Assembly (NCBI GenBank): GCA_028679315.1 | Contig: JAJRBU010000091.1 | Span: 1-34,966 of the forward strand | DNA from: Methanoregulaceae archaeon | GTDB lineage: Archaea; Halobacteriota; Methanomicrobia; Methanomicrobiales; Methanospirillaceae | Direction: 5' to 3' | DNA length: 34,966 nucleotides | In this document: piece by piece, positions 26,870 through 34,622 of the stretch | Position numbering within the stretch: the first letter of the stretch is position 1 | How the letters are laid out: the number at the start of each line of letters is the position of its first letter | Program-made: the position numbers and the translations under genes | Notes under the pieces: generated by a model | Seen by the model: the letters and a program-made list of their open reading frames with translations, nothing else | Databases searched by the model: none | What the model was told of the DNA's origin: nothing

Positions 26870-27541
26870 TCATGACACCCCGATGAGCAGGGAGGCAAGC
26901 CGGTCGAGCTGAGAGCTGTGCACAAGGGCGAGAACCGTATCTCCCGGTTGTATGACGGTCTCACCCCGAGGCACGTGCATCTCCCCTCCCCGAAGGACCG
27001 CAGTCAGGACACAATCGTGAGGGAGATCGAGATCCCGGACCTGTTTGCCCGCTGCAGGAGTCGAGGGACCTACTTGGTACTCGACAATCGAGTACTGGCC
27101 CCTCCGCAATTTCAGCAAGGTCATCATATCCCCCAGGGTCATCTCCTCGGCAATCAGGTGTGCCATCAGCTCGGCCTGGTTCAACGCAACATCAACGCCC
27201 ATCTCCTGCGTGAACAACCAGGCATTCTTCGGGGTGTTGACCCGCGCAATAGTCCGGGGGACATTGAACTCGAAACGGGCGAGACTGGTGATTACGAGGT
27301 TGGTCGCATCACCCCTGCTCACCGCTGCCACGACATCGGCATTCCTGATCCCTGCAGATTCCAACACGAGCGGATCGGTGCTGTCTCCCTCAACGAGTAT
27401 CCCCTTCGGGAGCTCCTTGTGGAGCCGTGAGATATCCTCCTTGTTTCCCTCCACCACTCTGACGGTATAACCATCAGCGAGGAGAAGCGATACGAGATAA
27501 CTTCCTACTTTGCCACCACCTACAACGAGGACGTATTTCAT
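26870..27541 (-). CDS. RCK-domain (TrkA/KtrA-like) regulatory protein, second copy
   Basis: This 223-aa cytosolic protein has an N-terminal RCK/Rossmann domain with GGGKVG (8-13) and an acidic residue ending strand 2 (E31 in RVVEGN), suited to binding NAD(H) or adenine nucleotides. A C-terminal TrkA_C-like domain spans about 135-221 and ends in the typical VIQPGDTVLALVHSSQLDRL. Such proteins normally gate TrkH/KtrB K+ channels in response to nucleotides. GAGGTGAT lies 5-6 nt before the ATG and 11 nt separate it from the preceding RCK gene. Both follow a Na,K-ATPase-like pump gene. No channel gene is adjacent. Confidence 0.9.
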   Translation of the reverse strand: MKYVLVVGGGKVGSYLVSLLLADGYTVRVVEGNKEDISRLHKELPKGILVEGDSTDPLVLESAGIRNADVVAAVSRGDATNLVITSLARFEFNVPRTIARVNTPKNAWLFTQEMGVDVALNQAELMAHLIAEEMTLGDMMTLLKLRRGQYSIVEYQVGPSTPAAGKQVRDLDLPHDCVLTAVLRGGEMHVPRGETVIQPGDTVLALVHSSQLDRLASLLIGVS

Positions 27542-27552
27542 TCCGAATCACC

Positions 27553-28203
27553 TCACGACATCCCGAGCAGCGATCTCAGGCGATTCATAGAACCAGATTC
27601 CGCCGCTACATGAATGGTATCTTTCTCTTGGAATACGGTGCCTGAGATCGGGATCTCGGTTCTCCTGCCCCTGGTAATGGCGATCACTTGGATCTCTCCC
27701 GGCACGATCAGATCATTCACTGTCCGTCCTACGAGCGATCGGGGCACTTCCATCTCGATAATTCCCACCTCACCATTTCCCAGCCGCTTGAGTGGGGAAA
27801 GGGGTGAAAAGGTGAGGAGTTCCCTGAAACGCTGCGTGCCGAGCCTGACCGGGGTGACGGTCATCAAGCCCAGCCGCTCGTAGATCTCGGCCTTGAGCGG
27901 TTCATGCACGCGTGCCACGACACGGGGGACTGCGAACACCTGTCGTGCAACACGGGCGATCACGATGTTGATCTCATCACTTGCGGTCACGACCGCCATG
28001 CCGTCAGCCCGTTCAATCCCTCCCTCTATGAGGATCTCTCTGTCGATCCCATTTCCAAGGATCACCCGTCCTCCGAATGACGGTCCTAATCGCATGAATG
28101 CGGCAGGATCTGAATCTATCACCATCACTTCACATCCATCCAGAACGAGGACCTTTGCCAGCTCGGCCCCCTGTCTGCCACACCCAATTATCATGATTTT
28201 CAT
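27553..28203 (-). CDS. RCK-domain (TrkA-like) regulatory protein, first copy
   Basis: This 216-aa protein has the RCK nucleotide loop GCGRQG (7-12) and D30 at the end of strand 2 (VIDSD), which favours NAD(H). A TrkA_C-like domain lies at about 140-213 (SGTVFQEKDTIHVAA). It differs throughout from the neighbouring RCK protein, including the nucleotide loop (GCGRQG versus GGGKVG), so the two may form a hetero-oligomer. The ATG at 28203 overlaps the stop of the P-type ATPase as ATGA and is preceded by AAGGAGGTGGAG, so translation is coupled to the pump. A GTG three codons earlier is less likely. Confidence 0.9.
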   Translation of the reverse strand: MKIMIIGCGRQGAELAKVLVLDGCEVMVIDSDPAAFMRLGPSFGGRVILGNGIDREILIEGGIERADGMAVVTASDEINIVIARVARQVFAVPRVVARVHEPLKAEIYERLGLMTVTPVRLGTQRFRELLTFSPLSPLKRLGNGEVGIIEMEVPRSLVGRTVNDLIVPGEIQVIAITRGRRTEIPISGTVFQEKDTIHVAAESGSMNRLRSLLGMS

Positions 28204-31007
28204 ACACTCCACCTCCTTGTTGACATGGTCCTTCGCTCCCTCTTTCGCAGGATCGCCTTCCTCAGTTCATCCGCAAGGAACAATGAAGGAGTCCATGCAA
28301 ACAGAAACACCCAGTTAATCAACGGGAATGAGGCAGTCCCGAAGATCTGCTGGAAAAACGGTACATATACGATCGCCGATACAATCAGCAGTTCCGACGC
28401 TATCCCTATCCAGAGCATCCGGTTTGACCACCAGCTCAACCTGAATGCAGAGGTCCGTTCGGTCCGTTGGGCAAAGAGATTGCCGATCTGGGTGGTAACG
28501 ACCGCACCAAGCGTCATCGCCGTGGCTGCCTGGTACAACATACCGGATGCAGGCAGATCAAGCCACTGCCCCCAGTACCCGTTGATCCAGTACATGAAGT
28601 AGAACGCCGACATTGCAGCGACACTCTGAATCAATCCGAGAAATAAGTATGCCCGGAGGATGAGAGGCCTGTTGATCACATGCTCATTCCGGTCGCGAGG
28701 CGGCTGGTCCATTACCCCCTGCTCTGGAGGTTCATTTCCCAAGGCGAGAGCCGGGACCATGTCGGTCCCGAGATCGATTGAGAGCACCTGCATGACATTG
28801 AGGGCGAGAGGGATTCTCCCGCGGCTCAATGCCCACAGAATGAAGGGTACAGCCTCCGGAGTATTGCTCGTGAAGATGTACCCGATGAATTTCTTGATGT
28901 TGGCATAGACCCCCCGGCCTTCTTCGATCGCATTGACGATTGAGGCAAAATTGTCATCGGTCAGGATCATGACGGCACTTTCCTTGGCAACGTCCGTTCC
29001 GGTAATGCCCATTGCAACCCCAATATCGGCTTTCTTGAGCGCGGGAGCATCATTCACCCCATCACCGGTCACGGCGACGACATGCCCGAGTTCCTGGAGG
29101 GCGGTGACCACCCGAAGTTTATGTTCAGGCGCGACACGGGCAAAGATGACCTCGTCGCCGAGCACCTCTTTCAGTCCGTTCTCATCCATTGCATCGAGCT
29201 CGCTACCATTGATGATACGGGGCTTTGGCTGTGTGATGATACCGACACGGCGTGCGATGCTCTCCGCCGTCAGCCCATAGTCTCCGGTGATCATCACGAT
29301 ACGGATGCCTGCACGGTGGCATTTCTCAACGGCAATCGCGACTTCCTCCCGTGGGGGGTCCAGCATGGCGGCAAGGCCAAGGAACGTCAGGTCACGCTCA
29401 ACGACTTCCATACGGTGGTCATCAGGGAGATCGGGGAGTGGCCGCTCTGCAATTGCAAGTACCCGGAGCCCGTTCCGGGCATACTGGTCGTTTGCAGCGA
29501 TAATCCGCTCCGTTACCTCCTTTGCGATCGGATAATATTCATTTTTTATCCTGATGCCCGTGCAAAGGCCGATGATCTCGTGTGGTGCCCCTTTCACGTA
29601 CGCGATGCGGGCGTCTCCTGCCCGGTGGATGGTGGTCATCCGTTTGCGGTTTGAGTCAAAGGGTAGTTCGCGAAAACGCGGTCTCTGCCTGGTTTCCTTA
29701 TCGGGGTCAAGCCCGGTTTTCAAGGCCACAACCTTGATCGCCGCCTCGGTAGGATCGCCAAGGATCTTCCATGAAGACGAATGGGCATTGGGGGGTATCA
29801 GGCGGGCATTGTTGCAGAGGCTCCCCGCCAGGAGCAGCTCGTACAGATCGGTATCGGTCTGCACCGGAGCGCCGTGTTCGAGAACCTGGCCTTCCGGCGT
29901 GTATCCGGTGCCGGTGACCGTCAACTGGCGATCGGGAAGCCAGAGATCGCGGACTGTCATCTCATTCTGGGTGAGCGTCCCGGTCTTATCGGTGCAGATC
30001 ACCGTCGTGCACCCCAGCGTCTCGACCGCAGAAAGCCGTTTGATCAGGGCATTTCTCTCCGCCATCCGCTGGGTTCCCATGGCAAGGGAGAGGGTTACCA
30101 GGGGGAGCATGCCTTCCGGCACGAATGCCACGACCATACCCAGGGCAAAGATGAAACTCTCGGTAATGTTCACCCCTACAAGCACCGCGGAGAGGAGGAA
30201 AAAGATCACCCCTACACTGCAGGCAATGACGGTCACAATCTTTGTCGCAAACGCCATCTCTTTCTGCAGGGGACTCAGTTCATCTTTCACCGACATCGTG
30301 AGGTCGGCAATCTTGCCAAACTCGGTTGCCATCCCGGTGGCCGTCACGACAGCCTTTCCTGTTCCCGTCGCTACATTCGTCCCGGTAAACACCAGGTTCG
30401 GGATATCGGTGATGGTGATACCAGACTGCACCACTGGATCACTTGTTTTCCGTATCGGGCGCGATTCTCCTGTGAGGGTGGACTGATCGACCCGCAAGTC
30501 GGCTCCTTCCACGAGTCGTCCATCTGCCGATATCCGATCTCCCTCAGAAAACAGCATCAGGTCTCCAGGGACAAGATCCTCTGATAGTATCCGGTGCTCT
30601 TCACCATCGCGGATAACCCTGGCATAGGAAGGGAGGAGTCGTTTCAGGGCTTCTGTCGCCTTTTCAGCCCGGTATTCCTGCCAGAAGGAGAAGAGGCCGT
30701 TGATGATGTTGACCATCCAGATTGCTATCCCGAGCTGGGGGAGCTGTGCGATGAAACCGACTGCCCCGCCTATCCAGAGCATGATCGCCATCAGGTGGGT
30801 AAAATTGGCAATAAATTTCCAGATGAGGGAAGTTCTTTTCACCTCGCGGATCACATTCGGCCCGAACCGGGAGCGACGATCCCTGGCTTCCTGTTCCGTC
30901 AACCCTCCCGGGCCTGATGCCAGGACCTGGTAAACGTCTTGAACAGGCAGTGCGTGCATCTTGTTGGATCCTGGCAGATCCGGACGTCGTTCTGAATCGC
31001 CACTCAT
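28200..31007 (-). CDS. Type IIC (Na,K-ATPase alpha-like) cation P-type ATPase
   Basis: This 935-aa pump has LTGES (178-182), helix-4 VPEG (296-299), the phosphorylated Asp in DKTGTLT (D340), KGAPHE and GDGVNDAP (648-655). Its ion-site helices resemble the animal Na,K-ATPase alpha subunit closely: helix 5 TSNTPEAVPF (S714, N715, E718) and helix 6 SIDLGTDMVPA (D745, D749), against TSNIPEITPF and CIDLGTDMVPA. The Lys of gastric H,K-ATPase helix 5 is absent. Na+ export, perhaps with K+ counter-transport, is therefore predicted. No beta subunit is seen. Starts are uncertain: ATG 31007 is chosen, TTG 31037 and ATG 30959 are alternatives. It is the first gene of an operon with two RCK genes. Confidence 0.9.
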   Translation of the reverse strand: MSGDSERRPDLPGSNKMHALPVQDVYQVLASGPGGLTEQEARDRRSRFGPNVIREVKRTSLIWKFIANFTHLMAIMLWIGGAVGFIAQLPQLGIAIWMVNIINGLFSFWQEYRAEKATEALKRLLPSYARVIRDGEEHRILSEDLVPGDLMLFSEGDRISADGRLVEGADLRVDQSTLTGESRPIRKTSDPVVQSGITITDIPNLVFTGTNVATGTGKAVVTATGMATEFGKIADLTMSVKDELSPLQKEMAFATKIVTVIACSVGVIFFLLSAVLVGVNITESFIFALGMVVAFVPEGMLPLVTLSLAMGTQRMAERNALIKRLSAVETLGCTTVICTDKTGTLTQNEMTVRDLWLPDRQLTVTGTGYTPEGQVLEHGAPVQTDTDLYELLLAGSLCNNARLIPPNAHSSSWKILGDPTEAAIKVVALKTGLDPDKETRQRPRFRELPFDSNRKRMTTIHRAGDARIAYVKGAPHEIIGLCTGIRIKNEYYPIAKEVTERIIAANDQYARNGLRVLAIAERPLPDLPDDHRMEVVERDLTFLGLAAMLDPPREEVAIAVEKCHRAGIRIVMITGDYGLTAESIARRVGIITQPKPRIINGSELDAMDENGLKEVLGDEVIFARVAPEHKLRVVTALQELGHVVAVTGDGVNDAPALKKADIGVAMGITGTDVAKESAVMILTDDNFASIVNAIEEGRGVYANIKKFIGYIFTSNTPEAVPFILWALSRGRIPLALNVMQVLSIDLGTDMVPALALGNEPPEQGVMDQPPRDRNEHVINRPLILRAYLFLGLIQSVAAMSAFYFMYWINGYWGQWLDLPASGMLYQAATAMTLGAVVTTQIGNLFAQRTERTSAFRLSWWSNRMLWIGIASELLIVSAIVYVPFFQQIFGTASFPLINWVFLFAWTPSLFLADELRKAILRKRERRTMSTRRWSV

Positions 31008-31182
31008 GGGGGGGTCATCTGTTCCTTCCCAAGGCAATACGTATCCTCAGGACCAGCCTTGTGGGATTACTCTTGACTTCCCCTGGAAGGGTAAATAGTT
31101 TCACTCTTCAGCAGGGTTGAGCGGGGGAGAAAGTCTCATTACAGAACATGAAGCTTTAAATGCGGACAATAAGGTCCTCCTT

Positions 31183-32202
31183 TCACTCGGCCAATCGTGC
31201 TTCGCGCTGCACGATAACCAGGCTCGCTACGAGGCCTAGCAGGATGTTGAAATAGAAGAGGATCGCCCGCCAGAGCACTACCAGGATCCCAAGAATGGAT
31301 GAGTTTACAAAGAGGCCGTAGAGCGAGGTGAACGAGATCTCCGCAATCCCGGATGAGCCCGGGGTGAGGGGGATCATCATGATGAGGGCGATCACGAGCT
31401 GCATGATCAGGGATTCGACGAATATGGGTGGCTGCGAGAGTCCGATCAGAAGGAATGAAACGATGATGAACTCGCAGAACCAGAAGAGTGCGGTAAATAC
31501 CAGGCCATACACCAGTCCTGCTTTTCCGTGGCTGAGGAACTCTGCCAGCGTAGTATGGAAGTTATCGACCTCGCGATCGACGGACTGGGCGAACTGCTCG
31601 ATCTTTTTACTCTCCCAGGTCCGGGTGAACCACCGGGAGCAGTAATGGATGATCCGTTTCATGAGGCCAGGGTTCTTCACCGAATAGATGAACAGAACGA
31701 CAATGACGGTCACGACAATCCATGAGATGTACATAACATAGCTGAAGACCGATCCAATCCGCTTCCATTCACTGCCGAGCACGAACATGAAGAAAGCCCC
31801 ACCGATACCAAGTACGATCCCATCAAGGATCCTCTCGGTGATCACGATGGCCGAGGCGTCCCCGACCTTTACTCCCGCCTTGTAGAGCTCGTGGATCCTC
31901 ACCGGTTCTCCACCGGCAGATGAGGGAGTCACCGCCGCAAGCAGCATGTTGGCACAGACCAGATTGAACGAGTAGAGAAATCCTACTTTGTATCCGAGGG
32001 ATCTGCTCATGAACTGGATCCGGAGCGCCCAGAAACAGAGGGCTGCCACGTGGGCGGAGAGAGCAAGGACAAGCCAGAACGGATTGAGCGCCCGGAGATA
32101 CTGGACGGTGGAGGCGTCAACGGTAAAGTAGAGGACTGCGACAAGGACAACTGCCGAGAATCCAAGAGAGACGTATAACCATCGTTTCTGGTTCCTGTCC
32201 AT
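31183..32202 (-). CDS. UPF0104 / flippase-like integral membrane protein
   Basis: This 339-aa protein has about eight helices and belongs to the UPF0104 (COG0392) family, related to the membrane part of lysylphosphatidylglycerol synthase and to archaeal AglD-type proteins. Family landmarks are TPSSAGGEPVRIHELYKAG, ITERILDGIVLG and PLTPGSSGIAEISF. It may move lipid-linked sugars or phospholipids across the membrane; this is a family-based guess. The soluble synthase domain of MprF is absent. The ATG is preceded by AAGGATG. It lies upstream of the ATPase operon in the same direction, 175 nt away, probably a separate unit. A TTTAAA box near 31155 and a TATTTA box near 31096 in that gap could serve the ATPase operon. 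Confidence 0.87.
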   Translation of the reverse strand: MDRNQKRWLYVSLGFSAVVLVAVLYFTVDASTVQYLRALNPFWLVLALSAHVAALCFWALRIQFMSRSLGYKVGFLYSFNLVCANMLLAAVTPSSAGGEPVRIHELYKAGVKVGDASAIVITERILDGIVLGIGGAFFMFVLGSEWKRIGSVFSYVMYISWIVVTVIVVLFIYSVKNPGLMKRIIHYCSRWFTRTWESKKIEQFAQSVDREVDNFHTTLAEFLSHGKAGLVYGLVFTALFWFCEFIIVSFLLIGLSQPPIFVESLIMQLVIALIMMIPLTPGSSGIAEISFTSLYGLFVNSSILGILVVLWRAILFYFNILLGLVASLVIVQREARLAE

Positions 32203-32388
32203 CGGTACATCCTTGGCTGTTTAGAGATTCATGAATGATTGATCCGGATAGCATAAACGGTTGGTGATGCGTGAGCTGTTGAGGGGGCAGGATCGGGCTC
32301 ACGGTCACCGGAACTTGCGCGGTGTTCATTACGACTCAGTTCGTCGTGAAATTCGATTCATCAGACTGATGAAGGGCTCGTTGCCATC

Positions 32389-32724
32389 GTGATCGCCATT
32401 GTCGCGTACTGGCAACGCCAGCAGAAGATTAAAGCGAAGAATGAAACGCAGCAGATGATTTCCTCCTTCGACCCGAAGGAGCATTCAGTCACCACCCCGC
32501 CGGTATCGGTCCCTGCCCAGTCCTGGAAGAGGGAGGAGGAGACCACGCACGGGGTCCTCGCCGGGCATGATGCCAGCAACCAGGCAACACTCCTCAGGCA
32601 GATCAAGGACGCCGAAGGGCAACAGCTCAGTCACTACTACCCGACATTCGAGCACCGGGGAGGAGGATTTTATGAGATTGAGTACGGTCTGATGAATGGG
32701 TCCGGGGTCGGGAAACCAGAGTAA
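32389..32724 (+). CDS. Hypothetical protein, possibly N-terminally truncated
   Basis: I do not recognise this 111-aa product. Codon use favours G/C at third positions as in neighbouring genes, so the reading frame looks real. It starts with a partial hydrophobic segment (IAIVAYW) followed by the basic stretch QRQQKIKAK, as if the front of a membrane anchor had been lost. The frame is open 15 codons further upstream (EGLVAIV) but has no start codon there. The C-terminal part (FEHRGGGFYEIEYGLMNG) is compact and polar. The only start is GTG 32389, with no well-spaced ribosome site. Its stop codon lies at the edge of repeat copy A. It may be a remnant of a longer gene. Confidence 0.4.
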   Translation: MIAIVAYWQRQQKIKAKNETQQMISSFDPKEHSVTTPPVSVPAQSWKREEETTHGVLAGHDASNQATLLRQIKDAEGQQLSHYYPTFEHRGGGFYEIEYGLMNGSGVGKPE

Positions 32725-32855
32725 AGAGCTTATGTTTCCCGCTCGTCATTTTTACCTTCACGCCGAATGTATGATTGTCCCACAAGAGCAATTTTGGAGC
32801 ACAGAGAGGGAGGGCCAAGTGGTGCCACCAGCCGCCACCTTGTTGTTCGTGGTTT
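32719..32855 (+). repeat. Dispersed ~137-nt repeat, copy A
   Basis: The first 72 nt (32719-32790) match 34623-34694 at 63 of 72 positions without gaps. A weaker match with a 1-nt indel continues to about 32855. Both copies face the same way. The minus strand of each encodes similar short peptides sharing WD..TF.VKVKMT, but in copy A the indel shifts the frame relative to copy B's NNKVA start. No terminal inverted repeats are visible. Confidence 0.7.
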
Positions 32856-32979
32856 TTATCGCCTCGTTACCGTGTACGTGACCTCATTCTGTTCTTGGAT
32901 GAATGCTGCCTGTCCGAAGGAGCTGGGACAGGCAGGGTACGGTATTTTAGAGAGAAAGAGATATCACTTTCCTGAATTT

Positions 32980-33144
32980 TCAGCCCTGTGGAAAACCTCC
33001 ATAGAGCAACAATCCAATCAACTCCCCCTTTTCATGAGGTTGTAAAGTATTATTTTGATTTTGATTTCTTTCACTTGATTCCAGAGTTTCCTCGATATGT
33101 ATACTATGGATATTTGAATCCGTATTCTCTAGCTTTTTAAGGCT
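32980..33144 (-). other. Open extension beyond the PAS gene's UAG stop
   Basis: Directly after the UAG at 33147-33145 the same frame stays open for 54 codons to a UGA at 32982-32980, encoding a hydrophilic segment (ESSERNQNQNN). It could be a remnant of a missing output domain or chance. The remaining gap between copy A and this extension (32856-32979) shows nothing recognisable. Confidence 0.25.
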
Positions 33145-33882
33145 CTACGGCTCTGTTACAGGTGACGAGGATGGACATAATTTAGCTTCTGAAAGCTCCC
33201 GTAAAATAATCTGGACAGCGTTCTTCCCCTCCCAAATTATTTCACCCAACCAACCCTCGACAGGGATTCTCCTACCATCAAGACGAACCAGGTTGGTTTG
33301 TAGTATCTGCATCTTCTCTCCCAGTAATGCCTGATCTAATTTCTGACTTATATTCTCCTTTTCGTCCGGAGAGATCAAATTTAGTATATTTCTTCCCAGG
33401 AGTTCTTCGTTGGTACTTGCCCAAAACAGGCGCTGGCCTGCTGGGTTGGTATAGACGATTTTTCCCTCCTGTTGAACCATAATGGCATCCGGGGACCAAT
33501 CTGTCAGGTAACGGTATTTCCTCTCACTTTTCTGGAGATCTTCTATGCTCTGCTTATAACGGGTAATAAGAATTGCCGTTACTATCAGCATCGCAGAAAA
33601 GAATAGACGATTGATGAGGGCAAAAAGCTCCGATATGTCGCGTGGAGAGAAAAAGTAACTGATCGCAAGGAGAAGGAGGAAAAAGCCTGCACTCGCGATT
33701 GGGGCAAATTTCCACTCCAAATAGAGGGTCAGGACTAGAGGGATGAAGTACAGAATCCAGACAGCGAATCCAAGGGGTGTGATGATGTCTGCATAAAAAA
33801 TCAGAATGGTAGAGATGACGATGAACATTATTATTTTCAGGAAGTTTTCTTGCCTCATCCTGGTGGTAGTAAATGCTGCCAT
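33145..33882 (-). CDS. Membrane-anchored PAS sensor protein without an output domain
   Basis: This 245-aa protein has about four N-terminal hydrophobic segments (first ~107 residues), a short coiled linker (QSIEDLQKSERKYR) and one PAS domain (about 119-232). The PAS pattern is plain: SPDAIMVQQEGKIVYTNPAGQRLF, LLGRNILNLISPDE and VQIILRELSEAK. Normally a histidine kinase or further PAS domain follows this last motif. Here the protein ends 11 residues later at a UAG. It may be truncated or act through protein contacts. The gene is visibly more A/T-rich than its neighbours, hinting at separate origin. ATG 33882 has GGGAG 9 nt upstream, and that site lies in a possible hairpin. Confidence 0.75.
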   Translation of the reverse strand: MAAFTTTRMRQENFLKIIMFIVISTILIFYADIITPLGFAVWILYFIPLVLTLYLEWKFAPIASAGFFLLLLAISYFFSPRDISELFALINRLFFSAMLIVTAILITRYKQSIEDLQKSERKYRYLTDWSPDAIMVQQEGKIVYTNPAGQRLFWASTNEELLGRNILNLISPDEKENISQKLDQALLGEKMQILQTNLVRLDGRRIPVEGWLGEIIWEGKNAVQIILRELSEAKLCPSSSPVTEP

Positions 33883-33887
33883 AACTG

Positions 33888-33920
33888 ATACTCCCTCATC
33901 TTCTCATCACTCAGGAGTAT
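33888..33920 (-). promoter_or_regulatory. Possible ribosome-site-sequestering hairpin of the PAS gene
   Basis: In the mRNA sense ATACTCC (33920-33914) pairs perfectly with GGAGTAT (33894-33888) across 19 nt. Outer CTG/CAG bases can extend the stem with a bulge. The right arm contains the GGAG of the ribosome site just before ATG 33882, so folding would hide it. The pairing is direct; regulation is inferred. Confidence 0.4.
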
Positions 33921-34277
33921 TTCATCAGAAGAAATAATTTTCCATACAGCGGTTTGAGACGAGCGGTCAGCCGCAGCGGTCAGCGAGGAGCAGGACGATC
34001 AGCTGGTGATGAGGAGCCCGCAACGAAATCACGGGCGTCACTATCCTACGATCCCAGGAGGAGGAATCATAAGACGGTGCGAGCGAAACGGACCCGAGGA
34101 CCGATCAACAGTCACTTTCACGCCATCTGGATCCCGATTACGTAAAGACCAATCGACTCTGAATTGCGTCACCTCATCGCACAATATGAGGTGTAGGCAG
34201 CCCGCGGAAATCGGTTCGTTATCAGAATGTGGCCAGTTGAAGGTGCTCGGATAGACTGGCCTTATCTCTTCTCTCTT
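33921..34277. other. Gene-free stretch with a short tandem repeat and a perfect hairpin
   Basis: I see no credible gene here. AGCGGTCAGC occurs twice (33962-33971 and 33975-33984, period 13). CACCTCAT (34170-34177) and ATGAGGTG (34186-34193) form a perfect 8-bp stem with an 8-nt loop, about 85 nt past the end of the minus-strand tiny ORFs. It might end their transcript, but no T-run follows. Confidence 0.35.
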
Positions 34278-34388
34278 TCACTCGTGAATAAGCATCAGTG
34301 CTGTGGCAGTAGCAACAGCACAGATGGCGATTACAACAAGGTATGCCCCGATATTCAGGCCATATGAAGCTGCATTTTGAGAGGACAT
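34278..34388 (-). CDS. Small single-pass membrane protein, 36 aa
   Basis: This ORF encodes 36 residues: a short polar N-terminus (SSQNAASYG) followed by one hydrophobic helix (NIGAYLVVIAICAVATATAL) and the end MLIHE. The composition is that of a small membrane peptide rather than random sequence. It begins 16 nt after the 27-aa ORF on the same strand, so the two look like a pair. No strong ribosome site is present (GCGAG is about 10 nt upstream). No family is recognised. Small membrane proteins of this size often accompany transporters, and the membrane protein cut by the window edge is upstream on the same strand. Confidence 0.45.
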   Translation of the reverse strand: MSSQNAASYGLNIGAYLVVIAICAVATATALMLIHE

Positions 34389-34404
34389 CGTTAGGTTCTC
34401 GCAT

Positions 34405-34488
34405 CTAGGGAATCAGAATCATGAGGTAAGAGAATATCACGGCGTACGTAATGATGACCAGCCATAAAACAATATCGGGTATCTTCAT
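34405..34488 (-). CDS. Small single-pass membrane protein, 27 aa
   Basis: This 27-residue ORF is almost entirely one helix (IVLWLVIITYAVIFSYLMIL), with the charged residues K2 and D5 at the N-terminus. No ribosome site adjoins the ATG. Instead a GGGGAGG lies 63 nt upstream, directly before a 19-codon ORF in the same frame that stops two codons before this ATG. Translation could thus reach it by coupling. A CTTAAAATAC box around 34580 may be the promoter. The 36-aa ORF follows. Confidence is limited by size; conservation in relatives would be decisive. Confidence 0.4.
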   Translation of the reverse strand: MKIPDIVLWLVIITYAVIFSYLMILIP

Positions 34489-34622
34489 ATCTTATCGAAC
34501 GGGTTTCATCGGATATGACCCTTTCAGGATACGAACAGCGGATCCATCCATCCTCCCCTTTGCGTATCGAGCTGATGTATTTTAAGCGTAGCAAGTGTGT
34601 TGAAAAAGGAACCGGAATGACG

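Noticed and set aside
32980-33147. Pyrrolysine read-through of the UAG in the PAS gene
   Set aside because: No pyl genes are seen, the organism type usually lacks pyrrolysine, and the downstream peptide does not form a recognisable domain.
33962-33984. Possible CRISPR-like repeats (AGCGGTCAGC twice)
   Set aside because: Only two 10-bp units with a 3-nt spacer; not an array.
33954-34145. 63-codon open frame on the plus strand
   Set aside because: It is Arg/Ser-rich with no ribosome site or domain. It overlaps the short tandem repeat and looks like chance.
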